A DNA stretch of 64,000 nt, from NCBI GenBank assembly GCA_903887775.1, contig CAISRB010000012.1, forward strand, positions 62,001-126,000, written 5' to 3'. Shown in pieces: positions 1 to 8,026 of the stretch. Source of the stretch: an uncultured Bacteroidales bacterium. GTDB taxonomy: Bacteria; Bacteroidota; Bacteroidia; Bacteroidales; FEN-979. Position 1 is the stretch's first letter, and each line of letters opens with the position of its first letter. The notes beneath the pieces are model-generated. The model saw only the letters and a program-made list of their open reading frames with translations, had not been told where the DNA came from and did no database searches. A program made the translations under genes and the position numbers.

Positions 1-297
1 CGTTCCTGGTTTTAACCCTATAAGCCGTATTTTCAGTACTTCGGATATAAAAAGTGGACTCTTCGTCACAGTAATCAATGAATCGGGTGAAGGTGAGTCG
101 ACCATCAGGGTTACCTGGGATTCGTATTCTTTAGTTCCGGTATAAGAACTAAGGAGGATATAAATAACCGCCATGGCAACAAAAGCCGCCGTGGTGATCA
201 GAATGATCCAGCGTCCTGCCCAAACCTGTCGAAAAAGTTCAACAAGATCAATCTCGTCGTCGTTCATTTGTTGAACATTTGGCTCTTTATTTTCCAT
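1..297 (-). CDS. Wzz-type polysaccharide chain-length determinant, N-terminal part (runs off window)
   Basis: Reading leftwards from the ATG at 297, an open frame of 99 codons runs off the window edge without a stop. It encodes a short acidic leader, then IDLVELFRQVWAGRW followed directly by a hydrophobic helix (about residues 29-50), then a beta-rich start of a periplasmic domain with the phrase VTLMVDSP. This order (cytosolic leader, first membrane helix, periplasmic domain) is that of the Wzz/Wzc co-polymerase family, which sets the chain length of exported polysaccharide at the inner membrane. The second helix and any kinase domain would lie outside the window, so Wzz versus Wzc-like tyrosine kinase cannot be decided. 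Confidence 0.75.
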   Translation of the reverse strand, partial: MENKEPNVQQMNDDEIDLVELFRQVWAGRWIILITTAAFVAMAVIYILLSSYTGTKEYESQVTLMVDSPSPDSLITVTKSPLFISEVLKIRLIGLKPGT

Positions 298-303
298 ATG
301 GTT

Positions 304-349
304 TTACGTTAAAGCGTTATGGTGTTATTGCGTTCTGCGTCATCGCGTT
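304..349. repeat. GCGTT-type minisatellite tract
   Basis: Short degenerate tract of GCGTT-containing words lying just upstream of the Wzz-like gene. The rest of 298-424 holds nothing recognisable. The same word family recurs in many other gaps of this window. Confidence 0.6.
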
Positions 350-424
350 GGCAGGTCACAGCTCCGCCCTTTCAGTCACAGGTTGTGGGCTGTCAAGGGC
401 AATCATTTTATATTGATATACAGC

Positions 425-970
425 TTATTGATGCTGAATATCGGTTTGTTTCCAAAGCAGCAGGGCTGCTGGATTGTCTTGCAGCAGAGCTATAGTTTCT
501 TCGCGGGAAACAATAGTATAATGAATGCTTCGGCTGATGATCTTTTCAGCCTTTTCAATTAACTGCATAAGGTATTCCCTGTCAATGCCGTTCCCTACCA
601 GCAGCAGGTCTATCGCAGGATTGTCGTGGCCCCGGGCAAAGCTCCCGGTCACATAGGCGCTGTGTAGTCCGCCCAGGTTAGTCACCACGTTTTCAATCAC
701 GTGATCAATCCCTGTATGCTTAAGTAAAAGCCGGTGGATGTCGCTGAACAGCGGATGTTGCCGGTTGGCCTGGAATACTTTTTTGTTGCCTGCTATTTTG
801 GACTGCAGCAATCCCGCCTTTTCCATATGGTTGAGTTCAACGCGAATTGCGTTGGTCGATTCGCCATATTCAGCCGCCAGGTCCCTCAAATAAGAGGTCG
901 TGGTGCTATTAAGGAAAAACTTTAGCAGTAACTTTATCCTGGTTTTGGAGGTGATCAGAGATTCAAGCAT
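425..970 (-). CDS. Winged-helix regulator with degenerate nucleotidyltransferase domain
   Basis: 181 residues. Residues 1-70 form a winged helix-turn-helix of ArsR/MarR type (LRDLAAEYGESTNAIR as the recognition region). Residues 100-150 resemble a minimal nucleotidyltransferase: GSFARG at 109-114 is the usual GSxARG start. The expected acidic pair (DxD) is replaced by D121-L-L, so catalysis is doubtful and the domain may only sense nucleotide or bind a partner. The neighbouring Wzz-like gene suggests a role at a polysaccharide locus; that is inference. A complete promoter lies at 1043-1073, giving a leader of about 65 bases that contains GCGTT repeat words. Confidence 0.7.
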   Translation of the reverse strand: MLESLITSKTRIKLLLKFFLNSTTTSYLRDLAAEYGESTNAIRVELNHMEKAGLLQSKIAGNKKVFQANRQHPLFSDIHRLLLKHTGIDHVIENVVTNLGGLHSAYVTGSFARGHDNPAIDLLLVGNGIDREYLMQLIEKAEKIISRSIHYTIVSREETIALLQDNPAALLLWKQTDIQHQ

Positions 971-988
971 ATCTGCTTTATTTCATTT

Positions 989-1027
989 TACGTTTTGGTG
1001 TTTTACGTTAAGGTGTTGTTGCGTTTT
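989..1027. repeat. GCGTT-type minisatellite tract in a 5' leader
   Basis: Degenerate GCGTT/ACGTT words between the promoter at 1043-1073 and the start codon at 970. If the promoter call is right the tract is transcribed as leader RNA. Confidence 0.55.
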
Positions 1028-1042
1028 GACCTTTGCGAGCAA

Positions 1043-1073
1043 CAAATGTACTCGCTTTTTTACAAAATATCAA
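1043..1073 (-). promoter_or_regulatory. Bacteroidota sigma-70 promoter for the winged-helix gene
   Basis: On the minus strand TTG (1073-1071), 20 bases, then TACATTTG (1050-1043) fits the TTG/TAnnTTTG consensus. An inverted repeat, GCGAG and CTCGC separated by 11 bases (1036-1056), brackets the -7 box and could be an operator, possibly for self-regulation by the winged-helix protein. Confidence 0.6.
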
Positions 1074-1149
1074 CTTCGTACAATCTTTTTGGGAAACAGG
1101 ACATTTTTTTGACGCATTACACGTAATAAATATCGTTATTGCGTTTATT

Positions 1150-1226
1150 GAAGCGAAGCAATTTGCACAAGCTGCCTCAGGTGGAACGCAGTGACACCGT
1201 AACAGCGGTGCAAGATTGCGAGCGTT
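1150..1226 (+). repeat. Dispersed structured repeat, copy 1 (short form)
   Basis: Outer arms GCAATTTGCAC (1158-1168) and GTGCAAGATTGC (1208-1219) are complementary apart from one bulged base. They are flanked by GC-GAA and GA-GC, which would form a tandem-GA internal loop. Inside are two hairpins: CTGC/GCAG (1172-1175 with 1188-1191), whose loop holds CTCAGGTG, and CACCG/CGGTG (1195-1199 with 1206-1210). The right edge touches the stop codon of the YdcF-like gene at 1225. Confidence 0.7.
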
Positions 1227-2001
1227 ATGGGGTTTGGCGGGAAATCCAAAGGCCGATACTTTCTTTGGCTGTGATTGTGCTGTTTCTAAGGGCCTCAGCA
1301 TCAGGAAGCAACAGGTTAAGAGAGAAGGGTGGTTTTACGATCTCGAAATCGGCTGGTGCGGGAATGACCTTGAGTCCTGTACGGTCGAAGAGCCAATATG
1401 CCCGGGGCATGTGCCGGGCTGAAGTGACCAGGAGTATGGATTTGCCTTTCACTGGTTCCATAAGTCTCTGGATCTGCCGGGCATTTTCAAGTGTGTTTTT
1501 GCTGAGGCCTTCGACGATGATCACCTCAGCCGGTACACCTAGCAATTCCAGGAATTCTTTCATGGCCACTCCTGCCACACCGGTTCCCGAAATAAGGTCA
1601 ACGCCTCCGCTGGCAATAATCTTTTTCGCCCGGCCGGCTTTGTATAGCTGAGAGGCAAAGAGTTCGCGGTCAGCGGCGGAATTCAGGTCTAAGGATGGCA
1701 GCTTCGGGCCTGCATCACCCCGGATGCCACCACCCAGCACCACGATTGCATCAGCCAAAGGATAGGCTGCGGCCGGCTTCCATGGATTTTGTGACTCCAG
1801 TTTCCCTTGAAGGTAGTTGCCCCACATCGGGGTACTCCACAACCACAGCCATCCAAAGAGGAAAACAAGCAATACGATCGTTGCCTTCCGCCGTTTATAA
1901 ACAATTAATAAAATAGATGTGATTAAAACCATGATGGCCCATCCCAGGGGCATGAGGAAAAGGGAAAGGGCTTTGTATAAAAAATAGTTTAGTCCGAGCA
2001 T
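1225..2001 (-). CDS. YdcF/ElyC/SanA family membrane protein (DUF218)
   Basis: 258 residues. Two membrane helices in the first 60 residues (about 15-35 and 42-57) precede a DUF218 domain. Family marks: ADAIVVLGGG (about 84-93), a central SKNTLENARQ, and VTSARHMPRA near residue 210. DUF218 proteins such as ElyC and SanA act at the inner membrane in envelope integrity, and ElyC in cell-wall precursor handling; the chemical activity is not settled. The gene is 42 bases downstream of an ATPase gene on the same strand and may share its transcript. Its 3' end abuts a structured repeat. Confidence 0.8.
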   Translation of the reverse strand: MLGLNYFLYKALSLFLMPLGWAIMVLITSILLIVYKRRKATIVLLVFLFGWLWLWSTPMWGNYLQGKLESQNPWKPAAAYPLADAIVVLGGGIRGDAGPKLPSLDLNSAADRELFASQLYKAGRAKKIIASGGVDLISGTGVAGVAMKEFLELLGVPAEVIIVEGLSKNTLENARQIQRLMEPVKGKSILLVTSARHMPRAYWLFDRTGLKVIPAPADFEIVKPPFSLNLLLPDAEALRNSTITAKESIGLWISRQTP

Positions 2002-2009
2002 GGGTTAAT

Positions 2010-2048
2010 GCGTTATGGCGTTTTAGCGTTATTACGTTTTGCGTTATG
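2010..2048. repeat. GCGTT-type minisatellite tract
   Basis: About five GCGTT(A/T) words fill the gap between the YdcF-like gene and the upstream ATPase gene and run to the latter's stop codon. Confidence 0.6.
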
Positions 2049-3411
2049 GCATCACTGAAATTATATCATCGGGCGTAAAACAGCGCAATTCCGGGTAAGG
2101 GGCAGTAAAGCCTGATTTTGAGAAAACTGCTTTAATTATCCGTGGCGGTTTTTTAAATGGCAGGTTCTGACTTTTTTGGCTCAGTGTTGCGTTAATTTCT
2201 TCGGTAGAAATCTTATTCGACCATTTAACTTCTCCGATAAGCATGACCGTATGATCTGTCGATTCGGATATCAGATCAAGTTCCATCGGTTTCCCTTCCA
2301 GCCCATTGCCCCACCAGCGCGCCGCAGGATTAAACTGCTTACCGTCAATTTTGATGAAGGGAATACTTCGCCGGCAAAGATCTTCCCATAATCCGGAAAG
2401 ATAGCCGTCATATTGTCTGCGGATATCACTCCATACGAGGTCGATCAACCCGAATTCGAGCCTGCTTTTATTGGGGAGCAGAAATGTAAAGTAGAAATTC
2501 AGGAATGGATCATCAATTTTATAAAGGCTTTTTTTTGTCGACCTGATTGATTCACCATAGGGTATTTCACGCCTTATATAGCCCAGATTGGTAAGAAATC
2601 CTAATAAACGTGACAACTGGGTGGCAGGTTTCCCTAATCGTCCCGCAATTTCCGACATCCGGTGACAACCAGCTCCAATAAGACTTAATACTGAAAATGC
2701 CTGAACGGAAGTCCGCATTTCATCTGAAAACAGTCGCTCCGGTTCTTCATATAACAATCCATTCTGGTCGAGAAGATGCTTTTTTACAGCTTCTTCAAAA
2801 TGAGTATTCAGTTTACGTATCTCCCAGTAACGGGGTACCCCACCCCAAATAGCGTATTCAGTAATTGCATCTGTTGATGAGATTTGTAAATATTCCTGAA
2901 GATGCCTGATATTCATTGGCTTAATACGGATGATCTCGTCGCTGCGGCCATAAAGCGGTGAGGAACTGTCGAGTGCCAGTCCGTACATCATTTGTTGTGA
3001 AGATCCGCATATAACCAGATTGTAATTCTGATGCCCCTTTTCATCAATGATCCGCTGAATTACAGAAGGTAGCTCAGGACTGTTCTTCACCAGATATGGA
3101 AACTCATCAAGACACAGGGTTATTCGCTGCCGGAGACTGCGGTTGAGATTGTTAAGAAGGCTTTCCCAATCAGGATAAACCGGGCTTTTAAAACCGGGGA
3201 TCATTTTTTCAACCTGGTTTGCCAGCGCAGCAATCTGAAGAGGTGTCTCCCGCATATCAGCCGAAAAATAAATACTATTTTGCTGCAGTACCTTACGAAG
3301 AAGGGTGGATTTACCACAACGACGCCTACCGTAAACAACGATAAGCTGGGGCTTTTCGCTCGCCAATGCTTGCTGCAGCCTCTCTATTTCATTTTCCCTG
3401 TTTACGAACAT
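2044..3411 (-). CDS. AAA+ ATPase with DUF234/PD-(D/E)XK-like C-terminus
   Basis: 455 residues. Walker A is GRRRCGKST (28-36), Walker B LCLDEF (99-104), and ICGSS (134-138) is the sensor-type strand. A winged-helix-like middle region (about 250-310) leads to a C-terminal domain with ELDLIS followed by GEVKW, a D...ExK layout typical of PD-(D/E)XK folds and of the DUF234 ATPase family. These cytosolic P-loop ATPases are widespread in Bacteria and Archaea; their biological role is poorly known. A perfect promoter (3440-3470) lies upstream. It is the first of four related but distinct ATPase genes in 6 kb. Confidence 0.8.
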   Translation of the reverse strand: MFVNRENEIERLQQALASEKPQLIVVYGRRRCGKSTLLRKVLQQNSIYFSADMRETPLQIAALANQVEKMIPGFKSPVYPDWESLLNNLNRSLRQRITLCLDEFPYLVKNSPELPSVIQRIIDEKGHQNYNLVICGSSQQMMYGLALDSSSPLYGRSDEIIRIKPMNIRHLQEYLQISSTDAITEYAIWGGVPRYWEIRKLNTHFEEAVKKHLLDQNGLLYEEPERLFSDEMRTSVQAFSVLSLIGAGCHRMSEIAGRLGKPATQLSRLLGFLTNLGYIRREIPYGESIRSTKKSLYKIDDPFLNFYFTFLLPNKSRLEFGLIDLVWSDIRRQYDGYLSGLWEDLCRRSIPFIKIDGKQFNPAARWWGNGLEGKPMELDLISESTDHTVMLIGEVKWSNKISTEEINATLSQKSQNLPFKKPPRIIKAVFSKSGFTAPYPELRCFTPDDIISVMP

Positions 3412-3439
3412 AGCCTTCCATTCTTATAATTATGTTTGA

Positions 3440-3470
3440 CAAAGATAATGTTTTTAATACATAATACAAA
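3440..3470 (-). promoter_or_regulatory. Bacteroidota sigma-70 promoter
   Basis: Minus strand TTTG (3470-3467), 19 bases, TATCTTTG (3447-3440). Both boxes and the spacing match the consensus; the start codon at 3411 is about 20 bases past the expected transcription start. Confidence 0.7.
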
Positions 3471-3484
3471 GAAAAGACGTTTTT

Positions 3485-3552
3485 ACGTTCTGCGTTATGG
3501 CGTTATTGCGTTCCGCGTTAAGGCGTTATTGCGTTCTGCGTTATAGCGTTAT
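3485..3552. repeat. GCGTT-type minisatellite tract
   Basis: Eight or so words of the form GCGTTATGG, GCGTTATT, GCGTTCT arranged head to tail between two ATPase genes. Confidence 0.7.
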
Positions 3553-3588
3553 AATTTGTAATTTGTACATTGTTCATCCTTATGGGGG

Positions 3589-4926
3589 TTAAAAGTATTT
3601 TGAAATTATTTCTTCTAATTGGGATGCGAAATAAAACGGGAGGTTTATCAATCTGAATGGTTTGCCACTCAGGGTGGTTACGTAATCAATTTTAAATGGT
3701 TTAGACCAAAAACGGATTGCAAAATCATGTGGGGCATAATCCATAAACATGTGCATCGAACGCATCCTCGCTGTATCGCCCGACTTTACTTCAACTGGAA
3801 TAAGCTTGTTTTCCCAGGTTACAAGATAATCTAATTCCGCATTCGAATTTTTGAACTCCCTTACCCAAAACGATCTGTTAGCCGATACCCTGGGATTCTC
3901 TGCCAGTAATTCCTGCCCTATTATGTGTTCGGCAACAATTCCTCTCCATGATTCACTAATGTCGGTTGAGCCAAAAATTTCCTTTTGAATCCCTGTAGCA
4001 TGATTTACCAGTCCGGTATCCAGCCACAACAGACGGGGCGCTTTTTTTAAATCGGGTACCATTGGGAGTGTATATCCTGTGATCGGATACACTAATTCGA
4101 GCAACATGGCCTTTTCAAGGGTACGCAAGGCTTCACCCATTTCACGGGAGCGGTAGCCGGAATTGGCGAATCGTTCAAACCGGATCCGCTGTGAGGCAAA
4201 AGCAAAACCTGAATGAAGAATATGCCTCATTGCCAGCATCATCGTGTTGTTGCGGGCATATTTATCACTGTCATCACGATATCCGACCAGTAATGTTTCA
4301 TAAATATCCTGAAGTAAAACCAGGTCACGGTGTGCAGCGAAACTTGCAACAATTTCCGGCATTCCGCCAATCAGTGCATAGGTATTGAAAAGCCGTACAA
4401 TTTTTTCATGAATTATCTCAGGAACAGCAATTTCTTCAATCAATTGCAGCAGGGAAGATTCGCCAAGCGCATTTAAATATTCCGGAAAGGAACAGGGCCT
4501 GAGCGCCAGATATTCAACCCTTCCAACCGGAAAGGATATGTGCTTGTCGAGGAGGCTTTCGAGGAGGGAACCGGCAGCAATTACATGCAACGATGGCGCT
4601 TCCTCGTAAAAATAACGCATCTTGGCAACTGCTTGTGACGAATTCTGTATTTCGTCAATAAATAAAAGGGTTGGTTTGTCGCTTCGTACCTGATTATTAA
4701 TCAAATAGATGGCCATCAATAAATCCCCGAAAGGATAATCCGCTTCAAACAACTTCCGGTGTTCTTCTTTTTCGAGATTCAATTTCAGGTAAACCTCGTA
4801 ATTTTTACCAAATTCGTTCACAATGGTGGTCTTCCCAACCTGGCGGGCACCTCTTAATACCAATGGTTTCCGGTCAGGTTTTTGAGACCAGGAATGTAAC
4901 TTGCTTAATATTTGACGCTTAAACAT
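3589..4926 (-). CDS. AAA_14/DUF4143 family ATPase
   Basis: 445 residues. Walker A GARQVGKTT (26-34) and Walker B LLFIDEIQ (87-94) mark the AAA_14 domain. The C-terminal third carries ELDYLVTWENKLIPVEVKSG, the D...ExK pattern of the DUF4143 PD-(D/E)XK-like domain. Such proteins are common and often multicopy in Bacteroidota; their target is unknown. The start ATG at 4926 is about 17 bases downstream of the expected start of the nearest of three tandem promoters (4949-5044), which is the most unusual feature of this gene. Confidence 0.85.
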   Translation of the reverse strand: MFKRQILSKLHSWSQKPDRKPLVLRGARQVGKTTIVNEFGKNYEVYLKLNLEKEEHRKLFEADYPFGDLLMAIYLINNQVRSDKPTLLFIDEIQNSSQAVAKMRYFYEEAPSLHVIAAGSLLESLLDKHISFPVGRVEYLALRPCSFPEYLNALGESSLLQLIEEIAVPEIIHEKIVRLFNTYALIGGMPEIVASFAAHRDLVLLQDIYETLLVGYRDDSDKYARNNTMMLAMRHILHSGFAFASQRIRFERFANSGYRSREMGEALRTLEKAMLLELVYPITGYTLPMVPDLKKAPRLLWLDTGLVNHATGIQKEIFGSTDISESWRGIVAEHIIGQELLAENPRVSANRSFWVREFKNSNAELDYLVTWENKLIPVEVKSGDTARMRSMHMFMDYAPHDFAIRFWSKPFKIDYVTTLSGKPFRLINLPFYFASQLEEIISKYF

Positions 4927-4931
4927 TATTT

Positions 4932-5046
4932 TGTAATAGATCCAACCACAAATATACTATTTTATGTAATAGATCCAACCACAAATATACTATTTTATGT
5001 AATAGATCCAATCACAAATATACTATTTTATGTAATAGATCCAACC
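4932..5046. repeat. 33-bp tandem repeat (three units plus a partial fourth)
   Basis: Units begin at 4932, 4965, 4998 and 5031 and are almost identical; the clearest difference is one C-to-T change in the third unit. There are no unique spacers, so this is not a CRISPR array. Each unit supplies parts of a promoter read on the minus strand. Confidence 0.95.
4949..5044 (-). promoter_or_regulatory. Array of three identical tandem sigma-70 promoters
   Basis: Read on the minus strand, the 33-bp period places TATATTTG at 4956-4949, 4989-4982 and 5022-5015. Each is preceded by TTG exactly 19 bases upstream (4978-4976, 5011-5009, 5044-5042). All three therefore match the Bacteroidota consensus in both boxes and spacing. 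They point at the DUF4143 ATPase gene starting at 4926. A change in repeat number would add or remove whole promoters. Confidence 0.7.
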
Positions 5047-5052
5047 TATGGG

Positions 5053-5140
5053 GCGTTTTGCGTTATTGCGTTATTGCGTTTTGCGTTATTGCGTTTGAGC
5101 GTTTTGCGTTATTGCGTTCTGCGTTTTGCGTTATTGCGTT
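5053..5140. repeat. GCGTT-type minisatellite tract
   Basis: About eleven words alternating GCGTTATT and GCGTTTT/GCGTTCT, directly upstream of the tandem promoter array and downstream of the next ATPase gene. Confidence 0.75.
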
Positions 5141-5162
5141 GAATGAGCTGAAAAAGCATTCT

Positions 5163-6359
5163 TTAGTATAAAAATCCGAATAGCCAGAGTGGAATTTTAT
5201 TCTCAAATCCATATTCAATATCATCGGCGGCTATAAAAGCATCGGCTAACTGTTTAATTTGACGTTTGTTTTTATTTTTCCCTCCAATTTCAAAAGTATA
5301 TTTTCCTGCTACCCAAAAATCGCTTTGCTCAGAAATAGTGAGTTCGCATTTATAGCGTACCTGATTTACAAAAAATGTTTCTCTTGCATTTCCCATATCC
5401 GTTTGATCTCCCTTAAACGTGTACATTAGATTGGTATTTTCGAGAAATATCTTATCAGGTTTTTGCAAAAGGCTGGTCCCGTGAACTTCTTTATAAACAG
5501 AATTGAGCAGATGTGCTTCATTCAAATAATAAAGATAGGACAGCATGGTTTGCCTGTTAATTCCTATTCGCTGGCTCAGCTTTGATATATTGGGTACGAA
5601 AGGAGCCGATTCGGATACGACCAAAAGTAATTGCTTTAGCTTATTGATATATGAAATATCCACACCCCTCAACAGCGGAAGTTCAACTTCCAGAATCATA
5701 TTAACAACTTCTTCAATGCGGGTATGATATAAATCAATTTCTTCTTTAAAAAAAGGATAATAACCTGACTGCAAATACCCGGAAAAGTATTGCAGCGGTT
5801 TTATGCCTGATAATACCTCTTGTGAAAGAGCATTATGATTTTCGAGTAAACCGGACAAGCTGACTATTTTAAAATCTGTACCCAACAGCATGTTCAGATA
5901 CTCCCGAAACGAAAGGCCCTGCATCGTATAAACCACTGCCCTGCGACTTAAATCGGCACGTGCATTGATAATCTCCAATAACGAAGAACCTGTAAAAACG
6001 AGATGCAGCTCGGGATAATCATCGTAAATATTTTTTACTTCCACCGACCATTGCGCATATTTGTGAACTTCATCCAGAAAAAGATACTTACCCCCTTTTT
6101 TAACAAACGAATCAACCAGGTCAATAAGTTTATGCTCACTAAACCAGATATCATCCAGGCTAACATACAAAGCCGATGGTATATTTGCGCTTAAATGTAA
6201 TTTAATGTACTGTAGTAGCAAGGTAGTTTTGCCAACTCCTCTTGCTCCCTTTATACCGATAAGCCTTGCATTCCAATTTATTTCAGACATAATGCTCCTC
6301 ACAAATTGCGTTTGTGTCAATGATATTTTTTTTCGGTATTTTTCAAATAGTTGATCCAT
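5163..6359 (-). CDS. AAA_14 family ATPase, divergent C-terminus
   Basis: 398 residues from the ATG at 6359. A longer frame would need a TTG at 6380 that overlaps the -7 box, so it is rejected. Walker A is GARGVGKTT (38-46), Walker B YLFLDEVH (92-99). The C-terminal region keeps a DUF4143-like order but the nuclease-fold motif is weak (SDFWVAGKYTFEIGGK), so any catalytic role of that domain is doubtful. It diverges from the next ATPase gene across a 204-base region holding a promoter for each. Confidence 0.8.
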   Translation of the reverse strand: MDQLFEKYRKKISLTQTQFVRSIMSEINWNARLIGIKGARGVGKTTLLLQYIKLHLSANIPSALYVSLDDIWFSEHKLIDLVDSFVKKGGKYLFLDEVHKYAQWSVEVKNIYDDYPELHLVFTGSSLLEIINARADLSRRAVVYTMQGLSFREYLNMLLGTDFKIVSLSGLLENHNALSQEVLSGIKPLQYFSGYLQSGYYPFFKEEIDLYHTRIEEVVNMILEVELPLLRGVDISYINKLKQLLLVVSESAPFVPNISKLSQRIGINRQTMLSYLYYLNEAHLLNSVYKEVHGTSLLQKPDKIFLENTNLMYTFKGDQTDMGNARETFFVNQVRYKCELTISEQSDFWVAGKYTFEIGGKNKNKRQIKQLADAFIAADDIEYGFENKIPLWLFGFLY

Positions 6360-6377
6360 CTCATCTGTAATTTGAAG

Positions 6378-6408
6378 CAAATATAAGGATTTTGTTTAGT
6401 ATGGCAAA
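6378..6408 (-). promoter_or_regulatory. Bacteroidota sigma-70 promoter
   Basis: Minus strand TTTG (6408-6405), 19 bases, TATATTTG (6385-6378): a full match. It fixes the start of the leftward ATPase at 6359. Confidence 0.75.
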
Positions 6409-6521
6409 CAAATTATGCAAATATTTGTATACTGCAACAAACAATTTCATTCCCGGATAAGGAGAACTGGGGCGTTTTGTACAAAAAAATAAATTGTTCT
6501 TTCTCAACGAATAATTATTCT

Positions 6522-6529
6522 TATATTTG
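6522..6529 (+). promoter_or_regulatory. -7 box of rightward ATPase promoter
   Basis: TATATTTG on the plus strand, about 34 bases before the ATG at 6564. The -33 region is weak (a TTG lies 25 bases upstream). It argues against a start at the earlier ATG at 6477. Confidence 0.5.
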
Positions 6530-6563
6530 TTCGTTGTTAACAAATGATTATACTTCTATCCAA

Positions 6564-7838
6564 ATGATCAAAGACAGGTTAAAAGAAATAATGTTCGACC
6601 AGAAAGATGTTTTTAACAGCAGAAAACATCTGATTCATCGTGATATTGAATTGGAAAAATATATAACAACCAGCCAGGTGGTAATTATTTCAGGTATCCG
6701 GCGGTGTGGCAAATCATCTTTATTGTTCCTTATTAAAGAGAAAATGAACCTGAAAGAATCGGAATATTGTTATTTCAATTTCGATGATGAACGAATAACT
6801 GCCGATGTTTCAATACTTGAGAATATTTATAGTCTTCATATAGAGGTTTATGGAACGGAACCTGTTTTGTTTCTCGATGAAATTCAGAATATCGATAACT
6901 GGGAAAAGTTTGTCAACCGGATGTATGAGCAAGGTGTAAAAGTTTTTGTTACAGGTTCAAATGCACATTTACTCAGTTCCGAAATCTCAACAAGCCTCAC
7001 CGGGCGTAACAAACTTATTGAACTTTTCCCATTTTCTTTCTCCGAATATCTGCGGTTTATTGGGAATAAATACGACCTTGACCAGTTAACCCAAAAATCA
7101 AAATCACTGCTTCTGAAGGATTTTAATAACTATATTGAAACAGGGGGTTTCCCACTTGTTGTGAAAGAAAACGACACTGAACTGATTAACGCCTATTTTC
7201 AGGATATTTTATACCGTGACATTATTTCCCGCTATAGGTTGACTCAGGTAAACGAAATCAAACAAATCGGTTTATACTTTGCATCAAATATCGGGAAGTT
7301 GTTTTCATATTCAACCTTGCAGGAAATTTCAGGAGTAAAAAGCCTGAGTTCAATAAAGGATTATTTATTTTATTACGAACAGTCCTATCTCTATTTTTAC
7401 CTTAAGAAGTTTGACTATTCGGTAAAAAAACAAATCATGAACCCTAAAAAGGTATATACCATTGACCCTGCATTTGCCCACCGCTTAGGTTTTAATTTCT
7501 CGGAAAACAAGGGCCGTATATTAGAGAATATTGTTTATCTGGAGTTGCTCAGGCGCGGAAAAGAAGTCTATTATCATTCAGGTAAAAATGAATGTGATTT
7601 TGTGGTCAGGAAGGGTTTGCATATTGTTGAAGCAATTCAGGTAGCTTACCAGGTGAGTGTATCCAACCACAAACGCGAGTTCAAGGGATTGCAGGAAGCT
7701 ATGCAAACGCATAATTTAAAGGAGGGTGTAGTGTTAACCTACAACATCGAACAATCATTCATTCCTGACAATGCTGGTATGAAAATAATTCCCGTTTGGC
7801 AATGGCTCCTATCCCGAAATGTCGGGGCAATGAAATAA
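6564..7838 (+). CDS. AAA_14/DUF4143 family ATPase
   Basis: 424 residues from the ATG at 6564, chosen because the likely -7 box at 6522-6529 lies inside the longer frame from 6477. Walker A is GIRRCGKSS, Walker B VLFLDEIQ. Near the C-terminus NECDFVV is followed by IVEAIQVAY, the D...ExQ variant of the PD-(D/E)XK-like motif seen in part of DUF4143. This subfamily differs from the three neighbouring ATPases, so the cluster is not a simple recent duplication. Function unknown. Confidence 0.8.
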   Translation: MIKDRLKEIMFDQKDVFNSRKHLIHRDIELEKYITTSQVVIISGIRRCGKSSLLFLIKEKMNLKESEYCYFNFDDERITADVSILENIYSLHIEVYGTEPVLFLDEIQNIDNWEKFVNRMYEQGVKVFVTGSNAHLLSSEISTSLTGRNKLIELFPFSFSEYLRFIGNKYDLDQLTQKSKSLLLKDFNNYIETGGFPLVVKENDTELINAYFQDILYRDIISRYRLTQVNEIKQIGLYFASNIGKLFSYSTLQEISGVKSLSSIKDYLFYYEQSYLYFYLKKFDYSVKKQIMNPKKVYTIDPAFAHRLGFNFSENKGRILENIVYLELLRRGKEVYYHSGKNECDFVVRKGLHIVEAIQVAYQVSVSNHKREFKGLQEAMQTHNLKEGVVLTYNIEQSFIPDNAGMKIIPVWQWLLSRNVGAMK

Positions 7839-8026
7839 AGCGTATCTTTGCAAATCGTATTCCTCCCTTTATCCATTTAAACGACCACGGATAATCCCAA
7901 AAAATTTTGTTTTTAAGGAACTGTCGTTTTGTGTCAAAAGGCAGTTTTGAATATTTTCTATTCCGCATCAACAGGCTGCTGTTGCGGGACGGATTAATTA
8001 TTTGCAGCTTTAATAAATTTACTATT

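Noticed and set aside
1008-1301. Protein-coding frame on the minus strand rich in Cys/Ala
   Set aside because: It is a translation of minisatellite words and structured repeat copy 1; similar frames at 11606-11860 and 44822-45043 arise from the other copies.
4932-5046. CRISPR array
   Set aside because: The 33-bp units are directly adjacent with no unique spacers and no cas genes are near; they are better explained as a promoter array.
4912-5142. Coding frame with repeated VIDPTTNILFY
   Set aside because: It is the promoter repeat read through in one frame because 33 is divisible by three; there is no start context and it overlaps the ATPase start.
6477-6563. Longer N-terminus for the rightward ATPase
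   Set aside because: A TATATTTG box lies inside it and the encoded peptide has no family similarity; the ATG at 6564 is preferred.
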